Source: Dactylellina haptotyla
Lineage: Eukaryota; Ascomycota; Orbiliomycetes; Orbiliales; Orbiliaceae
DNA length: 64,000 nucleotides
Assembly (NCBI GenBank): GCA_031310005.1
Contig: CM062385.1
Coordinates: 1,488,001-1,552,000 of the forward strand
Direction: 5' to 3'
Shown: one piece after another, positions 1-11,706 of the stretch
Layout: each line of letters starts with the position of its first letter
Numbering within the stretch: the first letter of the stretch is position 1
The notes under the pieces: generated by a model
The model's database searches: none
What the model saw: only the letters and a program-made list of their open reading frames with translations
Told to the model about the DNA's origin: nothing
Position numbers and translations under genes: made by a program

Positions 1-3000
1 TGGTTGGTGCAGCCATGAAACAATCACCTTACTTGATTGGAATAATTTCCCCATTGTACCATTGCTCGCAGACGTTGCAAACTACTGAAACGTCTACCGA
101 GAAACATCCTGCATAATCAAATGTTAAATCTGTTCGGACGTTTACACGCCGATAGTCGACGCAGCTTAATTTCTGGCAATCTTCCACCATGTCCAACATC
201 CATGGTTATTATCACTAAAGTTAAGTCAAGAATCTAGGTTTTGTGTCCCCCAAAATCACTCCATACCGGGATGGTGATAAAGTCATCTTGATGGTGATAT
301 ACTAGCGGCGAGAAGTTCCAAAAGTGCCTCATTATCAGCTAGCTCTGACCAACCACTTGCACAAACAGTGTAAGCCCATCACACGCACACACTACCAGAA
401 GCGAACAGTCCGCGAGCATTAACCAGTAACGTTCAAGTGGAAACTAATTCGTTGCTAGTCGGATTGGCAGCCCAAACCCTGCATCTAGAAACCAAATGGA
501 AGCAATCTGTCAATTCTGCGGCTGCATCAATTAAATATTTCACTCGTCGCGCCCTTGCTTTGTCTCGATGCAAGCGTAGGAATATACGTATTACGCTACT
601 GGGAGCTAAATGTATGCCATCGCCATTTTCGGTCTCAGTCTGTCGTCATTCGACGAGTCAATGGTGAAGCTGTTCCTAAAAATTTGATTGTTTATTACTT
701 ATTTTTGTTATATCTCCCCGTTTAAAATAGAACCAATGACGGTAGTATACCTGAAGGGGGTCTATTTTCTTCTCCTTTCTCTAGAATGTTACCATTCCTG
801 TGCAGAAGGACGGCCTCCACTAGGTCCTTAGCTGGCGAAATGCAGGTACCGATATTGGAGTTCGCTACCGGCTTCTCAACATTCGTTTTTCTTTCGCAAT
901 GTTCCCTGTCCGCAATAATATTATGACATGGCCTCTCCTGGTACTGTCGATCCAAAATTGGCAGCGGTGGTCTGGCATCGTGTTCTCAATCCTTTTCTGT
1001 GCGAAAATTCCCCTTTACATCCGTTTCATGTGCTGCAGGTCGAGCATTCGGATGCCATGGACAATAAAACAGCATGCGATATACGGCGAACATGCAATGT
1101 TCAGCACACGTTTTCTCTTGGCCCTTCCATGTTCGCATGGGCCTGCATGGGTGCTCAGGTGCCCTGCCACACACCCTTCTTTTTCTGTTCTAGAACAAAA
1201 GCGAAAACCTGCCTCGCACTAGCGGCCTGAATCCACTAATCGGAGACCAATGATATCGCCGTTGTCCAAGGGAAGGGGCTTCCAGCGAAGTTGAGCTTTC
1301 ACACCCTGGTAAGTGAGGAGAGAAAAATTTTCGCTCCCTAGTTTCCCAGGAAAGGGCTAACTTTATCAGTGATATCATTTGTGTTAGCCTCATCCCCATT
1401 GAATTCGGATATCACAAGCGGAAGATTAACCGTGGCGCGAGCTGCAGAAAGTTTCTGTGCGGCGTCGCGCGCATGGACGAGGCAACATCTATGTTATTTT
1501 TAACTACGGGTCTGGGGCCTGTCCGCCATGCATGCGGGAGGTTTGCTGCGCGACAACACCAGCCTGGCCCAGCAATATTTTTTTGGTTTAAAAAGTGAGC
1601 GAAAAAAGCGTCCAGAGAATCTTGGTGGTCGACGACGGCATCACCGCTAGTCGTATCAGCTGGGACCAGCAGGAGATGCAATGAACGGTCAATGCGAAAT
1701 GACGATGGTCCGAGCTATCCGCACTATCGTCCCAGTAGTGAGCGTGAGGAATGAAAGGAGGCTGGAGGAAAAGCAAAAGCGAGAGTGGGTGCATGGATGT
1801 ACCCCTGTTGGTTGCAAAGTAAGTTCGGCGATGGAAGCTTCGAAACTTCCATGAGACCTTCCATCAGTCTTCCACAGGCCTTCCACAGGACTTCCATGGA
1901 CTTGCCGTATTCGGCGAGCTGCAGGATGGGCTCATCTAAAGGACCAATCTCCTTTCATTCCTAATTCCCGAGACTAACGCTGCAGGTCAAGATGCGCTTT
2001 TCCATATCGGGTATCGTTTCTTTTTGCCTCATCTTTTTTTGGGGTCTCACCCTGCTCGGTGACGTTGAGTGCGCTGGGTGGCAGGGGCCCGATGACAGCT
2101 GAAACGCCCCCAAGCTGGGTTGCTGCTGCTTTGCTAAGGCTACCGACGCCTCACTAAGACCTGCGAACCAGGGCAACGGGACAGGCCACTTCTTGCAAGA
2201 GGAAGAAGAAGAAGAAGAATAATAATAATAAGAAGAGAATAATAATAATAACATTAATACTTTCCAGCCTTCAATTTTAATAGCGTGAATGATAATCCAG
2301 CAGAGTGCCCTTTTGAGACCAACTATTCGCCATCATCGTATTCATTTACCTAATGGCCAATGTCCGATGCAGCCGGGGTTCTATGTCTCGTTCAAATCTG
2401 CTAATAACCTATTCAATCCTTTCCGACCAGCACAGCATACCTGCGTGTATGTATTGGCATGCATGTCTACATGCATGCACATCGCTAGCTAGCTCCTTCG
2501 AAGCGAATTACCAAGGCGTAAATACATAATATTTGTCGATAATATGACCTTAATGAGATACGTATCGATACAGGATCCTGCTGCGCGCTGCTTATAGTGG
2601 CATGGGAGGTTCAGATCGAAGGTTCAGCTGAACATCTCTACCACCGCCACGGAACTTGACCCCGATATCGTGTCCACGTAGTTACACTGCAGATAGTGGT
2701 ATCGTCGACTCCCTGTAGTTCCTGATTGTTCCAGCTGAACCACGCTTACCTAGCCTGCACGCCTATCTCTATCTATATGCTACACGAAACTTTATGGTTA
2801 ATTAATTAATCGCTCGCTTTGAAGCTTCAATTTGTTTCTAAGGTTTTGCTTTTGGTTGAGAAATGGCTAGCAATCCCACCTCCCTCTCGCCATCTCAGTC
2901 CCTCCCAGGTTCCCCTTTCACTCACATTCCCCATCCCGGAAACTGAACATTTCGAAAAGGAAGAGATGGTATTCTGAACCGTAATGTATCGTAGTAACGG

Positions 3001-3351
3001 GAGTGTTACCGTCTCCACTTTACGTTACATTTCAGGGCACTGATCTGGATGATGATTCCTCCGACATTGTGATACAGAGGTACGGCGCAAGCAAACCATG
3101 TATCCGCAACACTTAATCCCGATCATATCAATAGCCGAGATCCGTGCGCCCTATTGTTTTACCCCACCAGATTGTCCTCAGCACCCTGACCTGAGGCAGG
3201 TACAGATTACATTTTACCCACACTCGCCGCAGCATGCATGTCTCGCAGTTTCGCAGTCTCGCAAGATGGAGCTACTAGGCGAGGCCGTTGAGGTTTTCGG
3301 ACGTGCGAATCAGCAGGTCAGAGCCAACTTGTCAGTCCGTCCCCGGTCGAA
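1..3351. other. Gene-free 5' region of the window
   Basis: No open frame here exceeds about 107 codons and none shows a recognisable domain or a convincing chain of exons on either strand. The sequence has mixed composition with a purine-rich AAG/AAT microsatellite near 2201-2251. It may be the regulatory flank of genes outside the window. Nothing else can be supported. Confidence 0.5.
2201..2251. repeat. GAA/AAT trinucleotide microsatellite
   Basis: A run of GAA units (about 2201-2219) passes into AAT units (about 2217-2230 and 2238-2251). It is a simple sequence repeat in non-coding DNA. Confidence 0.8.
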
Positions 3352-5260
3352 ATGAACGGGCCCCTTTCCCTCATTCAACTATCCGCTTTGGGGGTATTTC
3401 CCCATTTGACAGTTGGCTCGTGTTTACTAACATATTTTCATGGAATTTCTGTGGGCCTGCACAGTATCTCAAATCTTTTTGACCACCTGAGACCTTCAGA
3501 GAAACATGCCCTTCACTCCCGGCTCCTGCAGGATACTTTCTTCTTTGACATCCTTGGTCACCTGCCCCTCGAGATTGCGTTGCAGATTGCTGGAGACCTC
3601 GACCCTCGAGATATCATACGTCTACGCCGGGTATGCCGCCATCGGAAAACTTTAGAAATGAATGACCTCTCTCGAGCCCCACTCGAAGACGAGAAAAAGA
3701 AGAAAAGAGGAAAGAGGAGAGAAGAAAGAAATGTACTAAAATGGTGAAAATTACATCCAATTGTAGGTATCTTCACGATGGATGTTTATCCTATCATCCA
3801 AAGACCTAGCTCGAACCCTTATCAGAAACGTGTATTCTGATCGTTCGGATATCCCGGACTACCAAAGTCAGATCCGGGATGACCCTTTATCTTCCTTGAG
3901 AAACATGTCTTTCAGACAGTATGCTGGGGAGTCAGGAATATACAAATTCCGCGGACGCCTCGGTATCAACCAGGAGCTGTTGGACAAGTATGACTTTCAC
4001 TGCTTGGGTTTTACCCCTAATATTACCTACGCAGTCTTCAAACGCTCCGAGCGATCTATGTCCATGTATTCACCGAGCGATAAGTGGTACTTGGCTAATT
4101 TGGTTGACCTATCTATTAAAACCCTGATACCTTTATGGAATCGCCGACGGGAGAAGCTGGATGATAGTACCCTCCACGCTGGGGATTATTTTGTCGTTGG
4201 CACCACTATTGGCACTAGGTATGACCTGAGAAGGACATGAGAACCACTGTTCATAGCATCATCGTAACGTGGTTGAAACAAGCCTGACACGAGGGAAATA
4301 GACGTGCACTCGTTTGGAATACACAGGGCGAACTTGTTTATGAGTTTGCGTTACTCAGTGAGGAGGGGATTTCGATAGCCTCATCGGAGAGCTATGTCAT
4401 CGTACGAAACGAACATCTGCGAGCTTGTACGAATGACTTTTATATTTTAAACACGTCCACAAAGACCCTCCAGGTACAGGAGGGATTCGTTGATCTTATA
4501 AAACAGGCGAGACAGGTATGTCGCATATATAACCCAAGATCGGCGATGCAGATGGACTCTGACATATAAACGACCCATGTTGAAGGAAATCCCACACCAC
4601 CAAAATCTTACTAAGGTTGCGATGTCGATTTTAGAGGAATCTCAAGAGATATTCTTGACTGGGAGTGTGGTAAGCCAAATTGCCGTAGTGCGGATAAGGT
4701 TCGGCGAAAAACCAGAGGAGCAAAGCTTAGTCCAAGGGGAGATGAGATTTATCTCCTGCAATGGCGCCGAAATGGCTCAATATGGGCATACCCCGACGGT
4801 CAACCACAAGCTGAGGAATACATATTATTTTACTTGCTTGAATCAAACCACTGAATGCATGAATATTCAATTGACATGTCGCGCGGCTGAGTCTTCTCGT
4901 TTAATATTCAACAACCTTGGTCCAAGGACGTTGCGTGCCGTCCCACGGCTCGAGAGAGTGACACCCGCTGCTTTCTGTTACCGCGACACTATATACGGAT
5001 TTGGGGTTGCGTCTTCTGGGGGATCTGGGAACCACTGGGTAATCTGGCGATTCAATCATGGCAAGGAACGACAGTTTATTATAAAACCCTTGCTGGAGGT
5101 GGACGGTCCGCTTGATTGGTATCCGTGGGTAAAGAGCTCAGATAAGGGGTTTCTAATGGGTTTCAATGGGAAATTGTTCTTATTCGAATGGTTAGATTTC
5201 GATGCGTTTATGGGAGAGCCATTTACTGCGACGGAGATTGAATATAGTTTAGAACAATAA
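3352..5260 (+). CDS. F-box domain protein, copy 1 of a tandem pair
   Basis: Predicted exons are 3352-3630, 3767-4218, 4302-4515 and 4637-5260 (about 522 aa). The F-box lies at about residues 70-117, with LPLEIALQIAGDLDPRD split by intron 1 immediately before VSSRW. The rest has no motif I recognise. F-box proteins usually bring substrates to an SCF (Skp1-cullin) ubiquitin ligase, but the substrate cannot be read from sequence. The next gene downstream has the same four-exon plan and intron phases, so the two are tandem paralogues. The start is uncertain: the ATG at 3352 is the only in-frame one, yet it adds about 60 residues upstream of the F-box that copy 2 lacks, so an unseen 5' exon is possible. 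The third intron's acceptor (4636) was chosen to match copy 2; 4585 is an alternative. Confidence 0.75.
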
Positions 5261-5517
5261 TAACTACCTTCAATTGTACCCGAATATGTTTCACACTTTC
5301 AACCGTCATGGATAAGACTCAGGTCCGGTTGGATATTCAGTTTCTTGCAATATTGGCATAGACTTGGCGCCAGGGCGGACTCTATTGCCGAAAGATGGAT
5401 GTGCTGTGCTACATGTAGCCCCGATTATTCCAACAAGCCGTCAGTGCTACATCGCGCGCATACTTTGAAAAAAGCCACGGATTACCAGGAGTCCGCTTAG
5501 GATCCCATAATCAGACA

Positions 5518-7344
5518 ATGCCGAAACTTTATGATATTCTAGCCTGCCTCCCACAAGAGATTGTATACCAGGTGGTAGAGGACTTGGACCCAAAGGATTA
5601 TATTCGATTCCGTCGGGTGCGACAACATGCAAACTTCCCCCTCCCCAACACAAACGGTGCCAAATATTTCCAACAAACGCAGCTTGCGCGACTGCGGATA
5701 TGGAGTTTGGCGGTCTCTTTAGGCGGGCGTATAAGCTGACAAGTAAAACCTACTCCTTATTCTCTGTGGGTTGCAAATAGGTGTCAAAGCGATGGCATGC
5801 AATCCTTTCGGATAGCAATTTAGCCAATTCGATTATCCGAAGAAACTATAGCGGCCGTACCGACATCGTGGATTATGACGAGGTGAAAGATAGGTTCTCA
5901 GTGCTTCGCAACCTCGCCTTTAGATCTTACGCGCACTCCCATAGCCTTCTTATGAAGACAAAGGAATTCTATTGCCCCGAGGAAGACATGTCGGCTGTGA
6001 CGTGCCACAAAGGTCTTGCCGTGGTTGCGATTCGAGAGGATAAGGAATTCGAAGACGATGAGGAGTTTCATAGGATTATCGTTTTAGATATTTCGCGGAA
6101 GAGCCGTATGCATCCCACGACTATCCAGTCGGCGATGGCTTGTAACTGCTTCATTCATGCCGGGTCGGGTTTCGTTGTTACTATCCGGATTGGAAAACCA
6201 GAGTACGTTTCCTCGCAAATCGGCGTGAATCTCACGTATTAACCTGGGAATAGCCAGGTTACAGTTTATGATTATTCTGGCAGAGCCGTTCATACCTGGG
6301 CACTACGATCCTCCCCGAGTAAGCAGAGACGATATCTTTACGGGATATCGTATCAACATGTTGTTGTACGTGTCCAGGATGTGGACACTCAACAAGTTCA
6401 GTATGAGATATTCAATGCTGTGAAAAAAACCGTCAAAGTATATGAAGTCGCAGAAGATATTCTAAGCGCCCAGACAAAGTTAGCGAAAGCTTATCGAGAA
6501 TCAAAAGTAAGCCGAATATCGTAGAAACTCTCTTGATTCGTGGCCAGTGTATACTCATATCTCGCGATATATACAACAGGAGAGTGATGACGAAACTGGT
6601 GAGATGGAGGACTGGAGTCTATCACGCTGCGAGATCCGGATTAATGATAGCGAAAAGACATTTCGCTTATCCCACAGATACGAAGAGAAACCCTATTATT
6701 ACATCCAACAGTTCTCGTTTGCGTCTGAGACCAAAGGGATCAAACTGCACGATATTTCGAAAATCAAGATACACTTCCCGGGACCAACACCGCCAGAGGA
6801 TGAAGATGACCGTGCAACTTGGTCTTATGCTGCTCGTGGCAGAGGGGTTATGACTGGCATTGAAAATGCTGAGGATGGCGAGTACCTTGACGTAACTTAC
6901 GTATGGTACGATTACGAAAGTACGAAGGATAGTATCCAGAATGTGAATCTGTCAACATATACAGTACACTCGCTTTTTAACAACCCTTTGGTTGAGGCTG
7001 AGAATGGGACCTTCTTCGTGATGGGTGATACCTTGTACGCTCTCTTCCAGAACGAGGATCTGGATTGTACGGAACTTGTGTACTTGAAACGGGGGGAATT
7101 GGAATGCTATGACCAGGATGCTATTTCCTTAGGGCCGGAGATGTTGAATTCGCCAGATGTGCTTTGCGATGATAGATACGCAATGGTAACATATACTGGT
7201 GGTGCGATCGTATTTGAATGGCACGATTATGATTCGTGGAAGGAATGTCAGGAGGAGGATTGGGAGTACAAGGAGCAAGTCGGAGAGATCATCTGGGAAG
7301 ACGATGAGAGTGATCGCTCTTTCGTTAACATCATCCATGCCTAA
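5518..7344 (+). CDS. F-box domain protein, copy 2 of a tandem pair
   Basis: Exons 5518-5616, 5781-6202, 6254-6506 and 6580-7344 sum to 512 aa with intact GT...AG junctions. The F-box begins almost at the start codon (LPQEIVYQVVEDLDPKDYIR, residues 11-30) and continues across intron 1 into VSKRW. The C-terminal half is acidic and tyrosine-rich, with no family that I recognise; it may form a beta-rich substrate-binding fold, but that is inference. It lies 257 bp downstream of its paralogue in the same orientation. The conserved intron positions show the duplication came after those introns arose, while the strong sequence divergence of the C-terminal parts suggests it is not recent. A role as a substrate adaptor for an SCF ubiquitin ligase follows from the family only. 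Confidence 0.82.
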
Positions 7345-7599
7345 CGCTTATCAGAAGTGAGTTCAGGGAGCTACTTCTGGGTCTCCGAGAATAAAAAAAA
7401 ATGATGGAAATATCGATCAATAAAGCTTTTCTGTACAGATTACGGATGGAGAAGAAGATAAAAGACCCCCCCAAAAAAGTCGATTAATAGGGAAAAACTT
7501 TTTGGGTTATAGTATCCAAACCCCCAAAGCTAAAACGCCACTCTTAAAAAATGCAAAAAAAGGTGGAAGATACAATTGATGCGCTTAAAATGTTCTTCA

Positions 7600-9126
7600 T
7601 TATATATCGTCCATGGCATCATCCATGAGATCATCGCCATAACCTGGTGGGACCATTTCTTCTCTAACCCCCTTCCGTCCTTCCTCGAGTTCCATAACAA
7701 TTAGAGGAGCAGAAGCTGGATGTCCCTTCTTCCTGACTAGCTCGAATAAAGCTTTCCTTTGGTCTTCTGTGATATCGTTCTTATACCTTGTTGCAAAGCT
7801 TAGGAGGCTCTGATGCCATAGCAGAGGCATGATATCGTCGCTATTGGCGAAGCGGATGAAATGGAAGACGACGGCGTCGATGGCTTTATACGGTAGGGCG
7901 TACTTTTTTTCCAGTAGCACCCTGATGAAGATACTTGTTGGTCCCGTGTAGTCCATTTCACAGAGCCTTTGCAAGGCAGCGGCAGAATGTAGGACCGGGA
8001 TTGACACTCGGGTGAGAACTGAGCCAATGATCTGGGCTTCGCGTAATGTGCAGGTGCCTGAGGAGCAGAGAGGGAAGAGAAAGCCTTTGTTGAAGGCGGC
8101 GGGTTTGTAGAGAGCCTTTTTGAGAGCCTTGTAGAGGTGAACGTTCAACTTTTTGTTTTCGTAGATATCGTCACGGACTCTGTCGAGAAGAATCAAATTG
8201 AGGAACCTAAATCGTAAGAAAAAATAAAAATATGGTGAATAAGATTGGGCAATATGGAGGGAAGCTTTTGTTTTTTAGATGGGGGTATATGCTACCTTTG
8301 AGTTTGGGCGGCATTCAAATTACTAGCAAACATTTTGGTGGCCTCGTAGCATGCGTGAGGGGACCACTCGTCCGGTCTGGTTAGGAAGAGAATCTCTTCC
8401 CAATTCCTCAGACTGGGAATGATTTTGAAAGGCTTTGGTAGCTTTCCGGACTTGTACCTCGACAGAAGAACACCGATCTTTGTGTAGACCTCGATGACCT
8501 TTGGTGGTAATTCGGCTCGTTCTTCCTCATCAACATCCATGCCGCTGTCACGACCACCTTTTGCGAGCACAGAGCTTTCATGCTGGGCAATTTTTTCTAG
8601 TATCTTGTCGGCGAGAGATACAGAGGGTCGCTCGGTTGTCGAAGGGAGGAATTTATTGAACAGCTCTTCGTCTTCTTCGTTTACTCTCTGCCATCTCCGA
8701 GTTAGCGACGGCCAACTGTTTCATATAGGTGAGAGATGTAGAGCATACCACTTCATCGGCAACATCGTCGGGACCGTACTCGTCTTGATACTGACCGTCG
8801 CCGCCGTCGTCGTCGTCGTCACTCTCATCCTCCCACTCGCCCACGCCTTGCTGGGGGATCAGGAAGTTGTCCACGGCCGGTTTGGTTGTTTTTGTGTTTT
8901 GTCTTTCGTCGTGGAGCTCGTCTTGCTGCTCACGAGCGAGCTGGAGGATTTTCCTGGAAAGGTTCGGGTCCACGAACCCGTCTTCGTCGTTGCGGGCGTC
9001 CTTGGAGACCTTTCGCTTCTGGCGGGCGGGCTTCGAGGTGGCTGTTTTGGCGGCGGTCAGGTCCTCGTAGAGAGGATTGTGGCGAGCCTGCCTGCTGGCG
9101 GGCGACTTGGTGAGGTCCTTCGGCAT
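7600..9126 (-). CDS. ENP1: Bystin / ENP1, 40S ribosome biogenesis factor
   Basis: Three exons on the minus strand, 8749-9126, 8296-8687 and 7600-8206, encode 458 aa, the usual length for fungal bystin. The N-terminal third is charged and low in complexity, with an aspartate run near residue 110. The conserved bystin domain follows (about 150-450), with recognisable blocks such as FKIIPSLRNWEEILFLTRPD, ATKMFASNLNAAQTQR and YKALKKALYKPAAFNKGFL. Enp1 binds the 90S and pre-40S particles, is needed for 18S rRNA processing at the U3-dependent sites and for 40S export, and acts in the nucleolus and cytoplasm. It shares a 351-bp divergent promoter with BRE2. Identification is firm; all junctions are canonical and in phase. 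Confidence 0.95.
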
Positions 9127-9477
9127 CTCTTCCGGCTGGAGCTGATTGCGGCTATCTCCCGGTGGCTCTGTCTGTTCGGGCTCAGTTGACGCTGCCCCGA
9201 AGACGTTTTGTATTTTGGATATGTTTCTGTCGACGGTTTATTTTTGCTTTAATTTTTATACGTTTTTTTTCTTTCTTTCTTTCTTTTTCTTTTCGGATAG
9301 CGCCCAAAATAGCCTGTTTTGGAAGCTGCCCGATCCGGCAGTTTTGTCTCACCACCAACACCACCGCCGCGGCCATCACAACTCCCTCCCATCCTCCTCC
9401 TCCTCCTCCTCTTCCTCCATCTCCACCTCACCTCCACCGCCGCCCCCGCCGATATCGATATCGATACATCCTGTGCC
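9127..9477. promoter_or_regulatory. Divergent promoter between ENP1 and BRE2
   Basis: These 351 bp separate the two start codons. They contain a pyrimidine tract of TTTC units on the plus strand (about 9263-9294), the kind of tract common in fungal core promoters, and a TCC-rich stretch just before the BRE2 start. No specific binding site was recognised. Confidence 0.5.
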
Positions 9478-11348
9478 ATGTCCGCGTCAGACCTGCCTGT
9501 GCCCGTAATCGGCACAGGCGCCGGCGCCGCCTCGCCCGGCCGTGCTGCCTCCCATCCGCCGCCCGTCATCCCAATGAAACGCTCGCTCTCACGCGATCCC
9601 GAACCGCGCATCGAGTCTCCGGCCCCCGGCGCCCACCACGCAACCCCCGTCGCCGGCTCGCCCGAACCCGGACTCACTGCTGCTCCTACCGGCAATCGCC
9701 TGGTCAAAACGAAACCCCGCGATAAAGTTGCTCCCCGTGAGGGTGGTCGTGAGAAGAAGGAATCCTGGAAGAAGAAGGAAGCCCAGGCCGCTGCCAGAGC
9801 TGCAACCCCAACCTCTGTTCCCGCAACCACCTCGGCATCGAAGGGTCCCTCGGCCAAAGCAGCAGCAGCAGCCGCCGCCGCCGCCGCCGCAGCTCCGAAT
9901 GCCAAAAATGCACCCCCGGCGTTGCAGATGTTCACTCTTCCACCTCCCAAAGATGTCGACTATCTCGCGGCGAAGGGCCCCATCCTCGTCCCCGTCGCCT
10001 ACCCCAAGAACTCACCCACCACCACCTTCTACGAAACCACGGAACAGTCAGTTCTTGCCCTTCTCCCCCCATCTTACGCAGTCGCTCAGGCTCTGTGGAG
10101 TATGGAGTTGCTAATGAGCAAGCCTTTCGGTTGACCAGCCCCTCCAATCGCAAAGGTTTTCGATATCTACCTTGCAAGGCATCTCGCCTGATACCGTCAC
10201 TCAAGTACCACACGACAGAGGTTCCCCCGTTCGCTGCCCGGATATCATACGAAGACAAATCCACCCATATCCACATAGACCAATCTGGTGTCGCCGTCAC
10301 AACCGAGAAAGGCTTCCGTTCAGCCCGCGCCAATGTCGGAGTGCGCGAAGGGGACTGGTACTACGAGTGCAAGATCATCAATGGTATCAACCCAGAGAAT
10401 CCTGCTGAGGGGAACGGCCATGTCCGAGTCGGCTTTGGGCGAAGGGAGACGAGTTTGGACGTCCCCGTGGGCTACGACACCTATAGTTACGGGATCCGGG
10501 ACATGGACGGCCAGAAGGTACATACGTCTAGGCCCAAGGACTTTATGAGAGAGAGTTTCGTCATCGGCGATGTGATTGGTCTGCATATCTCGCTCCCTCC
10601 TATTTTGACGCAGCGTGAAATACTCGCTCCCTTCTCAGAGACATCGAAATACCCCCCTGATGTGTTACGAGACCGTGTACCGATAAAGTACAAAGCGCAA
10701 CTCTATTTTGAACAGTTTGAGTATATGCCCACCAAAGACATGGAAGATGCGATGAACCCGGCACCTTCTGCGAATACCAGCGTCTCCTTGACAAACGCGA
10801 ACAAAAGCTCGAAGGCTTGCTTCAAAACCCTGCCCGACAGTAAGATAAGAGTGTACAAGAACGGGAAATACATGGGAACTGCCTTCGAGAATCTGTATGT
10901 TTTCCTTCCTCCTGCCAGCCAGCCGTTGGCAACGATCGGCGGTCGGCCACTTGATGACGGGTTCTGTGGCTATTATCCGATTGTGAGCGTATTCAGGGGA
11001 GGGAGGGCGCGGGTCAACTTTGGCCCGCAGTGGGAATTCCCACCAGAAGATCTGGAGTTTGGTAACGATGAAAACCCTAGCATTGTCATAAATGGAGATG
11101 AGATGAGGGATGACGAGCTTGGCCAAGCTAAAATAAGCGCTCGGCCTTTGAGCGAGCGCTATGACGAGCAAATCGCGGAAGACGTCACCTATGACCTTGT
11201 AGATGAGGTTGACATGTGGTTCACCGAGCAAAAAGCAGCGGAAACAGCTTTAAACGACGCCGGTGGAGCGACTGGTGGAATAGGCAATGGGTTAAATACC
11301 AAACAAGAAACCAAAGAAATACAGGAAATGCTCATCGATGAAGAGTAG
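9478..11348 (+). CDS. BRE2: BRE2/ASH2-like SPRY subunit of the COMPASS (Set1) complex
   Basis: Two exons, about 9478-10050 and 10101-11348 (606 aa in this model). The first ~190 residues are disordered, rich in Pro and Ala with a run of alanines near residue 135. A SPRY domain follows (about 255-500) with the typical WYYECKI and GHVRVGFGRRE blocks, interrupted by insertions as in ASH2L/Bre2. Bre2 pairs with Sdc1 in COMPASS, which methylates histone H3 lysine 4. The ATG at 9478 (MSASDLPVPV) is preferred; an in-frame ATG at 9319 would add a hydrophobic, leucine-rich stretch that looks like translated leader. The intron edges are uncertain: 10051-10100 keeps frame and has a CTTAC branch-like site, while 10047-10081 has a better donor but is only 35 nt. 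Confidence 0.9.
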
Positions 11349-11706
11349 TTTGCTGTTGCTCCGAATTATCTGCTGTTATTTTGAATAGTAAATGTATTAT
11401 TAGTATACCCCGACTTGCAAACGACTATAGCGCTTAAACGTGTATATTACGACGGATACGATAACCCAATGGTTTTAACTATAATTATTACTATAATAAT
11501 TACAATAGTCTGCAATACCCATATTTCAATGTAGTAAGACTCCATGCCCATAAATACAAAGTTATTCCCAGTGCCAACGCCAAGTTAATGTTAGCCTGTT
11601 TCCGTATGCTGTGTGCCTTGGAAACTCCGAACGCCTATCAGTATATCTAAATAATAAAAATCTAATCTTGATTAGTTGGTCGATTGAATATGGTGCTTCA
11701 ACGGTG
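11349..11706. other. AT-rich spacer between convergent BRE2 and NSE1
   Basis: This 358-bp spacer lies between the two stop codons and should carry both 3' untranslated regions. It is AT-rich (for example the repeated TAATTATTA at about 11480-11500). No gene is seen. Confidence 0.6.

Noticed and set aside
9249-9950. 233-codon minus-strand frame opposite BRE2
   Set aside because: It is rich in Ala, Gly and Arg because it mirrors the Pro/Ala-rich BRE2 N-terminus; no domain or independent support.
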